DNA of 64,000 nt from NCBI RefSeq assembly GCF_000003195.3, contig NC_012875.2, positions 16,590,248-16,654,247 on the forward strand, given 5' to 3'. The notes under the pieces were generated by a model, which saw nothing but the letters and a program-made list of their open reading frames with translations, was not told where the DNA came from and did not search any database. Position 1 is the first letter of the stretch, and every line of letters begins with the position of its first letter. The position numbers and the translations under genes were made by a program. Shown piece by piece: positions 11,764 to 22,347 of this stretch. Origin of the DNA: Sorghum bicolor. Its lineage: Eukaryota; Streptophyta; Magnoliopsida; Poales; Poaceae.

Positions 11764-12465
11764 TATTGGTGCAAAACTGATCTGCAAACACAAAGGGCTA
11801 ATACCCGATTCAAACGTTAAGGCGTGCCAGCCGATTTAACCTTACTATCGGCAAAGGTGATAACTCGAATACTTTAGTCCTGACAACAGCGATGCGCCCG
11901 GATGTCACGGCTAAGAGGTACTCACGCGGAACTCGAGAACACGCTGAGCTTAAGTCGACGAATTCCTAAGAACTCGTAATAAAAGGGAAAAAAGTATGAC
12001 GAAGTCGTCAAAAAAGTAGATGCTGGAATATGAGTAAAAACGTGTATTTGATTGATTGATAGATGTCTCATTACAAGGTCCTAGGGTCTATATTTATACC
12101 CTGCTCAAAGAGCTACAGCCAGACACGATCAGAATTCAAATTCCAAATTACACGGAATCCGCATACAAAACGATTTAAATAATTAAGGAAATAATAAAAC
12201 TATCCCCCGTGACAAACTGAAACTCTGTCACAAACCATCGGCAGCTGCCGAACTCTTCCTTCGTATCATCGGCAGACTCCCTTGCCATATTCATCAGCAG
12301 ACTTTCTCATCACAGCAATCGGCACAGACACATCACCACATGTAGACTTAGTCACGTTCAACTTCTCCTTCATCGGCAACCACCCTCATCGGCAACTCAT
12401 CCTGTAAACAAACACTGCCGTGTTATCCTGCCAACCTGGACACGTGCCCAAAAACGGTGTCAACA
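11764..12465 (-). repeat. 3' LTR of element E (702 bp)
   Basis: The reverse complement starts TGTTGACACCGTTTTTGGGC like the C LTRs, and ends in a decayed version (TATTGG on the plus strand in place of TGTTGA). It contains the TATA box (minus strand TATAAATA, plus coordinates 12091-12098) and several copies of GCCGAT/ATCGGC. It is clearly more diverged from the C LTRs than these are from each other, so E is the older copy. Confidence 0.9.
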
Positions 12466-12511
12466 CATGCCCCCTAATTTCGGAGTATGAAATCATCAAT
12501 GCTCCGAAATT
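12466..12511 (-). other. Polypurine tract with adjacent hairpin, element E
   Basis: On the minus strand the inverted repeat AATTTCGGAG / CTCCGAAATT (12511-12502 and 12485-12476) is followed directly by TAGGGGGCATG and then the LTR. The run of G is the plus-strand primer tract. The stem is identical to that in C although the loop has diverged. Confidence 0.85.
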
Positions 12512-13107
12512 CTCTGCAGTAATGATGCCTTTTCCCATAATTAATGCTCCTAATCTGGTAACCGACAACCTCAATCTGAACAACTCTGATCCTATTCTTC
12601 TGCATATTCCTCGAAATCCTCAACTCCCTAAACGGGCATTTTCTTCTCAACCGTACATCGGCAATATTACCGATACAAAGATCTGTCGATGAACTGATCA
12701 GGACGTTCGTACAAACGGCTATCTTCACCTTATTTGCCCATCGACAATATGACCGTTACAGGACGCTGCCGATGGACCGACCAGGAGATCCCGCACAGTA
12801 AAATATCCCCAGATAATGACCGCTTCCCGTCAAATCACCTGCACAATCCCTCGATTATCGTGCGAACAGTTACCATATCTACCTGAACACCCTCGGATTT
12901 CTCGGATGCGGCAAGGAGATAAGTCAGATTTGCCCTTGCCCATTTTGTCTTATAAATAGTTCCTTCTCGGGTACTCCTTCTCCATCACATCATTCCATCA
13001 TCCCAACTTTACTTTCCTAGCGGCGGCGCCATTCAACGTCTCCAAGACCTCCGGCAAAAACTCCTCCTCACCAAACCGAAGCCCCCAGGCATCCTCCTTG
13101 TTGCAAG
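12512..13107 (+). promoter_or_regulatory. Promoter region of the antisense gene of element E
   Basis: No open frame lies here. A TATAAATA box sits at 12951-12958, about 150 bases upstream of the ATG at 13108. Copy C has the same box at the same distance from its own ATG (55806-55799 versus 55649, minus strand). Several GCCGAT/ATCGGC words are also present. This supports an independent promoter driving the antisense transcript. Confidence 0.6.
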
Positions 13108-14474
13108 ATGGCTATTAGCTTCATCGTCCCTGAGGTCAGTTCTTCATTCCATCCCCTGTTCTTTTCTTCGCATCCCTGTTCATCCGTAATCCATTTTACT
13201 GAACATTTTCTTTTCTTTTCTTTGTGTTCTTCTTCTTTATTCCAAAACCACCAGGAATTGTCTAACAAAATCGTCATTCCCACCGATCAACCACACCTCC
13301 AATGCCTCGGCCCTCTAGGAGATCCAGATCCAACCGATCTCATTAACGCAGAAACCAATAGGATCCCTTTCAGAGTCGAAAATTTTTCTTTAGATTTGTG
13401 GAAAGACACCTTCCGCTCTTGGCCCAGCCCTACCATAGGGTGGAAAGACTGGTTCTTGAGAGTCAGCAACTCCAATGAAGTTCAGTGGGGTGAGAGAAAA
13501 CTAGATCAATGCATTAGGTTGTCCATTGCCGATATGCACAGGAATGAGTCACTGTTGATAGCGGCATCTTACTTTTGGTCAGACACCCTCAATGCTTTTG
13601 TCTTTGGCCACGGCCCTGCTTCTCCTACTCTTGCCGATGTAGCCATGCTCACCGGTCTAGATATATCTTCTGCCGATAGCACCCACTTTTTTGACACAGC
13701 TCCTAGTGCCAAAGTAGAGACTCGCGCTATCGGCGGCTGGTCAGGGTACATTCAGAAGTACCATGGGATGGGACCTGTCAGCATAAAGGAACAAACCACC
13801 TTTCTGAACATGTGGCTAGACAAGTTTGTGTTCTGTGGTCGATCGGCAGGACCGACTTCCGTCTATCTATCGGCAGCAGAGAGACTGGCTAACGGTGGCC
13901 GATTCCCTCTCGGTCGATACTTGCTTGGCGCCGTTTACCATCTTCTCCATCAGGTGGCCAAGAAACTCCTGCTCGGCCAGTCTACCGGCAACTTAGGTGG
14001 CCCTTGGTGGTTCATTAACATGTGGCTTAATCTGCATTTGCACAAGCGCCTCAACTTCAACCTGTTCACACAGCGCTTCCCAAGAGATATAACTGAAAAT
14101 CATGTGCTGGGTGAAGAGGAATCGGCAACACGCGCTCCCTTGAACTTTGGCGAAGCTGTCATAGTTCTACCTGGTTCAGGGGGTAATCCAGATCAGATCG
14201 ACCGATTCTTCCAGACTCTGTACGAGGGCTTGGCCAGAGATGAACGACCGTGGTTGGCCTATGTCGACCCAGACAGTATGCTGCCCCTGGTTTTCAATCC
14301 ATTTGATGACGCTCTTGACAGGGATAATGAGGTGATGATGGCAATTGTGACTCCTAGAGCCATACCAGTGAATTTCTTTGGTAGCACAAAAACCTCTCCC
14401 CAGACTTATGAATTTTACAACCCATCGGCATTAGCTCGTCAATTAGCTTTCGGCCAGTTGCCGATTGCGCTCTG
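13108..14474 (+). pseudogene. Antisense gene of element E, exons 1-2 (plant mobile domain protein)
   Basis: Exon 1 is 13108-13134 (ATG, nine codons ending IVPE), intron 13135-13254 (GT-AG), exon 2 from 13255. Reading through the intron is also open, but the C copy has the same splice sites around a stop-bearing intron, so splicing is the better model. Exon 2 encodes a plant mobile domain-like protein (aminotransferase-like PMD family): WKDWFLRVS, then ESLLIAASYFWSDTLNAFVFGHGPASPTLADVAMLTGLDI, then FLNMWLDKFVFCGRSAG and RFPLGRYLLGAVYHLLHQ. Such antisense frames are known in the Tat lineage; function is unknown. D interrupts exon 2 after PIAL; the frame resumes at 57638. Confidence 0.8.
14470..14474. 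repeat. Target site duplication CTCTG of element D
   Basis: CTCTG at 14470-14474 just left of D is repeated at 57633-57637 just right of D. The antisense exon of E reads correctly when one copy is dropped, which shows that everything between is one insertion event plus its later nested insertions. Confidence 0.95.
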
Positions 14475-15712
14475 TGTTGGGTATTTTAAACGCAAACAGA
14501 AAAATCCGCAAGCGCACGGATACCGATGTAGCCTTCACCCGGGAGTATTCCAGAGTATCGATTTTCCACAGGGAACGTGAGTGTACTAATTAAGATCCAA
14601 GATCGCCCAAGGATAACTATATAATTACTTTTGGTGGTGGGAAGAGAGGAAGTTTCCTGAGAGTTCTCTAGTTGATCTAAGAATCAAGAATTACTTCAAG
14701 ATTATCTATATAGGGACATCAGAACACTAACCACGGAAAGAGATGAGAAGGGGGCTAGGAAGGTCTGACTACGGTCCTACAAACACTGATCCGAACGTGG
14801 TGGAATACGTCGACCGTTAGGGCTGTCACTACCCTAAGGCTACCACAACAATCCGCAGGATTGGGTGCAATTCCAGGTAATCGCAAGACTAAACACCACG
14901 TCTAATCTATTAATTACTACTCTAATGTTTCAAAGATTAGAGCACTTGATGCAAGCGGGAATCCAATAAATAACTTGAATGTAAATAAAAGTAATTAGAG
15001 AACTCAGGAGTTATGAATTGAAGAACCTAGATAATGATAAAGAACGAACCAGATGCTGCAAAAGTACAATGTTGAGGAAGATCCGACAGATCTGGCTCCT
15101 CCTCCTCCGCTCTCCTCTTCTCTCTCCCTATTTTCTAGATTACAACTAGAACTAACTAGAACTAGAACTAGAGGAACTAGAACTGGAAGAACTAGAGGGA
15201 TCCTCTCTACTTGGATGAAGAATTGAAACCCTAACTTTGATTCTGTAGAAGAGGTATGATCTCCAGGGGCTAGGGGGGTCTGGTTTTATAGTCCCTTCAA
15301 GTGAATCTGGGCCATTGGATCAAACCGACATTGATCGTGTGGTTTTCCTTGATCCTTTAAGTCGGTGGAGCAATATCCCGAAAGAGGGTCCTGATTGGAC
15401 TCTGGCTGAGGGCGGGCGCCCAGGAAAGGTGGGCGGGCGCCCAGTCCCTGAGTCCTCTCGGCCTCCGCTTCCTTCCCGTGGCTTCTGGAGTCTTCTAGAT
15501 GGTAGAAAATTGCGCAGCACGTTAATATCTCTATGTAAACCCGACGTGTGGGCCTTTCTTCCGTATTTCCTGATAACCCCCTGCAGAAATAGACAAACAC
15601 CAAAACTCATGGAATTCTGTCAGATAAAACCCTAAGTCTAGGTGTTGATTGCATATAGATCCGTTTCCATGATTAGTTGATGGTTAAATGTGAGCATTAA
15701 GGACCGTCAACA
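14475..15712 (-). repeat. 3' LTR of element D (1238 bp, intact)
   Basis: Starts TGTTGGG and ends GTCAACA on the plus strand. Minus-strand TATAAAA at 15290-15284. It has two copies of GGGCGGGCGCCC (about 15411-15442) where the partner LTR has one. The pyrimidine/AG-rich stretch at 15100-15200 contains an AACTAG short repeat. Confidence 0.95.
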
Positions 15713-15752
15713 AGCTCCCCCAAGCTTAACCTTTGCTCGTCCCTGAGCAAAG
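15713..15752 (-). other. Polypurine tract and upstream hairpin of element D
   Basis: The minus strand reads the hairpin CTTTGCTC-AGGGAC-GAGCAAAG (15752-15731), a short spacer, and then AAGCTTGGGGGAGCT (15727-15713) abutting the LTR. This is the primer tract for plus-strand DNA synthesis. Confidence 0.85.
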
Positions 15753-17424
15753 ATGAACTCAAGAGTTTCTGCAGTGGTTTCATAACTCAAAGATACACAT
15801 GCGTTTAAACAAGATCTCATCTCTCGTTAGAGTAAACTGTTAAGACTTAAAACTTACTCATTTACCTTTCACCATGGGACTTGTAACCGTCACTTCTGTC
15901 TTGAGTAGTTAAAAGATAGAACGGTCTAGTCAAGCACCATGTCTCATATTCTTGATCAGCTATAGCTCTGAAGTTTTTTGCAGATTTTCAAATAAAACTC
16001 AGAGATTCCTTGTATGACTCTCTCTAGTCTCTCTTTTATGGTATTTCTGGATCCTTACCAAGGCATTAATGGTGTATGCCTTCTCTCAAAGTATGTGGTA
16101 TTTGTGGTATAAGGCATAGTGGCATTGCCTTCTCTCTCACCCTACTCTAATAAGGCTTTTGATATCTGGAGCTCATAGGTGGGAGACAGCTAATACATAC
16201 TTACAAGACATTTATTGCATAGTCAAACCATGGATCCAGAAGAACAATTCAATAAGTCAAATCAAGATGTGCATGTGTGGCAAATGAATGGTGTATGGTA
16301 ATGATGGTGATAACAATGGTGGAAGTCTAATTCTACTTATGCTCTTTTGAGGGGATACATACCTTTCCTGCTCTTTTGAAACTTTTCGAGGGGAATGAGA
16401 TGCTCTATATTTTCTCTTTTTTTTCTCTCAGGTGGGTATCTTGTACCCCTAATTCTACTGTCGGACACTTGTCCATTTTTACCTCTCGTCTCACTTTTTC
16501 TTTTCTTTCGAGGTTCCGGGCACTTGCCCCTTTTTATTTCCTCGTATATTTTTTTCCTTTTATTTATTAGAGCACTCATCTCATGAGATAATATAGCAAG
16601 TGGTAGTAACAAGATAACTTGAGCATTTTTTTATAGGGAAAAACAGAAATAGGAGAATGTTTTTGGCTATTCTCTCCCGGATTAGGAGTAGAATATTTTT
16701 GGGTGGTTCTGGAGATGGAAATGGATGGATATATGTGGATGCATACTTCCAGAGTAGAAGCAGCATGTGTGAGTGAACGTGCAAGTGAATCTTGATCTAA
16801 CCACATGACAAGCTCCTAAGGGTCTACACAGCTTGACCACACTCAATGCTCATAAGTAGTAAAGTAAATGTGTGGTTCATAGTCTAGCAAGCATGTATAT
16901 ATGGCTGTGGTAGGAATTTAAACTCTCATCATACAGGAACTCATCATGCAACATTTTAAAGATTTTCAAAGATAAAATTCTCCAGAATTCTAGCATCTCT
17001 AGGAACAGATAAACAACAGCTCAACCTTTCCATATCATATTCGTCAACAACTTAGACTTTAGATCAAGTACTCTTCCCACAAGTTCAGGTTTAGAGCAAA
17101 TCTTAATTAATAACAGTCATGCCTAAACTTGAGAGAGATTTCAATTTTTAGAACTAGTCATGGCAGAGCAACTATTCATCATTTCCATGTGAGAGCTTAT
17201 CATGAGGGTTCATAGCAAACTTTATTTATTTATTTATTTATTTAGCAAACTAAGCAAAGATATATATAAGCACAAAATCTTTATTTGGGTTTTTATGATT
17301 ATGCATCTTTTTATTATTTGAGTAAAATATAAACGTGAGTAGAACACTTAGCTGGATAAATGGGGGTGCTCTCCCCCAACCTGGATTTTGACGTAATTTC
17401 TTCTGATGTAGCTAGCAGGTGGCG
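15753..17424 (-). other. 3' untranslated interior of element D
   Basis: No gene is seen. Bases 16385-16560 are strongly pyrimidine-rich on the plus strand (purine-rich in D sense), with two small hairpins having the same four-base loop at 16463-16474 and 16518-16529. A TTTA microsatellite lies at about 17218-17244. The segment ends at the target duplication GAGGT (17425-17429) of element G. Confidence 0.7.
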
Positions 17425-17429
17425 GAGGT

Positions 17430-20400
17430 TGTAACACCCCAGGTGTTTGTCACTTGCTAAGTACTAGGTTTGAGCTCAAACATGACAAGTTCAATGGTAA
17501 TTAAAAGGTCAAAGTCAATCTATGAAAGTAAGCCTTAACTTGGACTTGGATGATGCACCTTTACTTACATATAGGCCCTTTTTAAAAGGTATGCTTTGAT
17601 GATGCTAATGGAACCTTTTTCATATGTCTTTTATCCATCCCAATCTATATTGGTCTTTGGAAAGTTTGGTGAAGTTTGGAATCAAGAAGTCACATGAAAT
17701 GATAAGTTATATCATTGTTAGAATGACTCTATTAAGGAACTAGAATCATGGGTCACCAACCAAACCTTGCAAACTTTCTCATATGACTCTAGATGAATTA
17801 TACAACAAAAGTTATGAAGGGTTCATGTTGAGCTTATGTCAAGAAAATGCTTCAATTGGCCTAAAACCCCATTTGGAGCTTTATCAGGATACTGCATTGA
17901 CCAAAGTGAAAGTTTGACTTCGGTTGGAGTTATGAGGATTGGCCCTAAATAGAAGTTGTAGTTTTCCTTCTGTAGAAGAAACTTTATTCAAGGGTCAAGA
18001 ACCAAATCAGCTTGCAAATAGTTCAAACAGAGGCTCAAAGTGACAGCAGCAAGTTAGCTTCTTTGTGACATTTTAGCATCCAAATTCATATGGTAACACA
18101 ATTAGATTCCTTAATATGAGTTGGATTACTCTTCTTGATGAAAGCAATGGATTAAGTATCATTAAATTTGGAGTTCATTTGGATATCTAAAAGTAGCTCC
18201 CAAAACAGCAAATGATTATTTTATCGCCAAACGGACGTCGACACGTTGGCATGCCGCGTTCTCGTGTTTTTGTTAAGCAACTCAAGTTGGTCCAAGAATA
18301 GAAGTTGTGGACAATTACATGGAGAAGATCATGTAAAAAGTTGCATCATGTTTGACATGGTTTGTACCATCAATTCTTGGTTTTGCTAATCACCGTCAAT
18401 ACGTTGACACTCGTGACTTTGCATTAAGTTATCTCCTAATCTGTTGGTCTAATGACTGAGCACCCTTAATCAAAGTTGGAGAGCAGGCCGAGTTGAGCAA
18501 ACTTCGTTTTTGGCCCAAGGTCCAATTCGGCACAGAAGTGGCCCAAACCGGCGTCCCACCTTGGCTACTTTGTTGCCTGCCACGTGTTCGACGAAATGGC
18601 GACGTGGTCACCATGCAGCAGAACTTGTCCCACCATGGCTGCCACCTCCACCTCGCCTTTGCCTGTATCTGTGTGGATCAGGGCGAGCACCAGAGCATTC
18701 TCCCCATCCTCTTCCACTCCTCCAGCGCTTTTCTACCTCGCCTAAGCCTCCTCTGCTCTCTGCGACGGGCACCATGGCCATGGCCTCCATTGCCGATGCC
18801 GCAGTGGGCTTCCTGGCCGCCAGGACTGAGCAGTGACCTCACGCAGGAGTGAGCTGGTCATGGCGTGCCCTAGCGCCGCAGCTCGCTGCCCTTGCTATCA
18901 GTCGGCCGAATCCCGGTGACCCGGAGCATCTTCCGAGCATCTTCTGTTCTGTTCCGTGCGTAAGGAGGAAGAAGGACCTCGTGTTGAAATATGAAACAAC
19001 TCAGGGTTCCAGATGCGAACCACAGACTCAGATGAATAGTGCGTTTGGACTGCGGTTGATTCGTGAAATACTCAGGATCCCCGATGCAAAGTCGTTTTCC
19101 TTTATCCTTTGTTTTTGCAGATTTCTTGTATGATGTTTGGAAATGCATAGTAATTCATAGAAAAGTCGTAAAATAGAAAATGTGGACTTTTTGGAATCCT
19201 TATGAAATTCTCTATGCAGTAGATCTATAATATGGCATAGTTTAGTTTGAAGTTTTAGTCGTAAAAATAGATTTGTGCAGTTAGGTTTTAATTTCTTGTT
19301 ATATTTGTCTTTTTCATAAGTGCTGTGTTATTGCCCAAATAAATGTGAAAATATTGTGACATGCTTTTCATATGATTCTTGATGTCTGTTAAAATTTGAA
19401 TGATTTTAGGATTGATATATTAAGAGGTATAAAAATAACAATTGCCCTTTGTTGCTTTGCTCCTATTGTGAGTAGGTCTGCATGTTTGTATTGTTTGGCT
19501 TAGTTAAGTTGTGAATCAGGCCTTGATGAAAATATATGAGTTGTAGTACTTTTCATAAGCTTTCCATAAATATAAGTAGCACAATTTTTGGTTAAGCACA
19601 TGTTTAGTTATAGTAGTTTAAAATATTGTTTCAGTTTCTGTCTAAATCCAGACAGGGTTGCATTGTTTGTAATGTAAGACCTTTTTAGTTGTAGATTTAG
19701 CTATACATGTTTATAACAAAGTTGTTCACAATTAGATAAGGTTTCTAGAAAGTATATAACCATAATTTATGGACATGTGAAACTCATGTTATGGGTGTTT
19801 AATGTAGCATGACAGATTCTGTCTGTGTTTTGGACAGAGATATCTTCATGGGATTAATTGACCTTGTTAACTCTAGATTCATATTTAGATGATAATAAGA
19901 AAGTTGTAGGTAACTTTATAAGCTTTCCAAAAATATAAGAATCATGTTGGCTGGAGGTCTACAACTCCAGTTATGCTTCTTTGAATTGCCTACCAGTTTT
20001 CTGTTTGTAATTGTACCCCTACTGTTTGGGCAGCATGAGCAGTTTTGATTGTGCAATTAATTCCATGATATAAATGATGTTTTCTGTGAAACTTGTATAT
20101 AGAAAAGATGTAGATAACTTACTAATATATCTTGTTGTAAAGTTTCATGTCATTTGGCTAAGTGGTTTGTGAGTTACAGTAGTATGAATTTCGTCCTTTG
20201 AATTGCTTGTTCTCTGGAAATTCCTGGACCAGATTATATGGTCATGCATGTTTGATTTGGTTAACTTGTTAATCATACTGATATGATTAAAGATGAATTG
20301 TAGATAATTTTATATTCTTTCCAGAATGTCCAATTGCATAGTTTTTGGAGTTGTGTAACTCCAGTTATGATTTAATTACTGAGTTGCTGCATGTATATCC

Positions 20401-22347
20401 AGAATTTGCTGAAAATGTATGAATGCTTGATTGCTTACTTTGTGTATACTAAGTGTGACACGTGTCTTTAGTGGTGATTAAACAATATACTTGTGACCTT
20501 ATAAAACTTGTGCCATGCTTGATATGTTGCTATCCATATTTGGTTGTGTGATGCTAGTTAAATAACGTTAGATGCATGTGTCTTGCATACTTTTATGTAA
20601 TGCATGTTGTGTCACTATTCCGCATATTCATGCACTTGCATCTTGCATCTCATCTAGGTGCGGTAGATGTGTCACGTGAAGGTCTTGGTGTGGGAACAAA
20701 CCCGAAGACGGTGTTGGGTGGACCCATCCCGAAGGTGGAAGGACTAAACAAGTGTTGTGACCTTAGATGTCACCAAGATGGAGCAACTAACTGAATTGAC
20801 TCCGTGTTGATCCCAGGCAAGCCCCGGAGCATTATAAGTCTCCCTCTACTTTTGAATGCAGTTGAGAATATATGTTATATATGTATTGTTGCATTAAGTA
20901 TAGGAGTTGGGTGCAACCCTTGCTGCATATAACACTCCTTGTCCAGCAAATATACCTATAACCCTATGTAGATTCAGGATCGAATCTAAATGCTTAGCTA
21001 TGCTTAGACCGGTAGAAGCCAGGTGATGTCCCGTCACCTGAGCGAGATAGGTGGACACCTGAAAAGGTTGGCTATATATGCTATCATGAAAATAACCAAG
21101 TGATGAGGATGAATAATTGGAGACCGGGCGGGACGATGGTAGAGAAGTAACAAGACATGGAGGTCTTGGGTGCCTATCTATCCCCGCCTGTGTCGATTAA
21201 GGACCGATCGTTGACGGCCCTCTTGTCATGTTGAACGCATGCCCCACACTTAGCTGGAAGGATAAGTCGTTCCGACCGCGAAGCCTGAACACTATCCGGG
21301 CCGGGAGTCGAGCCGCCATGCGCTGTATTGGTGATGGTTGAGGAGAACGACGAGGGCGCGGCGCGCAACCTTGGTATACCTTGGATACCTCGGTCGCCGG
21401 AACGGTCCTCGGGTACTGGCGGTGCCTGCCGAACCCGCGAATTGGTCCTGGATAGTGCAATATGGTGACCTGTAGCTCACTTTGGCCGGTGAGTGTGGTT
21501 TGTGTGGGGAATAACTCGCCAGCTGGTCAGAAATCGATTCGAATCGCCATCGCTCCTGGATAGTGAGCACTTGACTTGAGCCACGTCCTCGTAGTAATGT
21601 TTATGGAACACTTGGATGGTTATGGTATGATGATAATGATGGAAATGCTACCTCTAATATGGATACTACTGTTGTATCTTAATCAAGTGATTGCTCTAGT
21701 ACAGGTGCTAATATAGATGACAGGTAATGATTATTAACTTGAGCTAAATACCTGAAAAGTTACTTACCTGTAACCTAAGCTTTTTATGCAAAAAAGTGTT
21801 GTCAAGCTAGCCCCACCAATAAAGCCTTGCATACTCCTTGGTGTCATATTATTTCTGGTTTATGACGAGTAAGTCTAGCTGAGTACCTTCTCGTACTCAG
21901 GGTTTATTCCCACTTGTTGCAGGTTGTGATGTATCATGGCTACTGCAAGAGTTGGATGACTCCTACCATATTAGAGGAGTAAGATCATGGGCATGATCCT
22001 TCTTAATTACCTCATCTATGTTGCTTTTGCTGGAGTTGACCTAGATACTGGCATGTATTTGAAATGAGGGCAATATTAGTTTCAAATTACTTTGCTTCCG
22101 CTACTTTTCAACTTAAGTTGTAATAACTATATTGAACTCAGATGTATGTCAAACTATTTGTGAAATGGATGTAACATGTGACTTGTTATGTTGAATCACT
22201 ACGATCTTGGCTGGTATGTTGGTTGGTTTGAAATCCCTCGTGATTTCACGGACTACCGGGTTTATGAGAGTTCGATTACGGTAAAGCAACTGCTTTGGCG
22301 GGAGTTTTTCGTAGTTGATCTCTTGTAAATTGGGCGGTTCTGTTATA
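17430..22347 (+). repeat. 5' LTR of element G (4918 bp)
   Basis: Starts TGTAACACCCC and ends TGTTATA (TGTTACA in the partner). A GC-rich block at 18480-19010 contrasts with AT-rich flanks. Bases 19540-20330 contain a degenerate repeat with a period near 190. It lacks 54 bases present in the 3' LTR near 26609-26662; the deletion endpoints share AAAGT. Confidence 0.95.

Larger units (their letters stand above)
11764..14474 (-). mobile_element. Element E, left part: 3' end of a Tat-like Ty3/gypsy retrotransposon
   Basis: This is the 3' LTR, PPT region and the 5' half of the antisense gene of a minus-strand Tat-like element. It is the same family as C: LTRs align end to end, and the PPT hairpin and antisense exons correspond. 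It is interrupted exactly at 14474 by element D and resumes at 57638; the five bases CTCTG occur on both sides of D. The 5' LTR and gag of E lie beyond the right edge. The candidate left target-duplication copy is CTCTC at 11759-11763, unverified. Confidence 0.9.

Noticed and set aside
12420..12692. Short open frames in the PPT/promoter region of E
   Set aside because: They overlap the LTR end and PPT hairpin and have no counterpart of equal frame in C.
13108..14474. A host plant mobile domain gene
   Set aside because: It lies between the PPT of E and the D insertion, and the same gene is found inside the complete element C, so it is element-borne.
17218..17244. TTTA microsatellite as a functional signal
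   Set aside because: A simple repeat of a few units, common in AT-rich element DNA.
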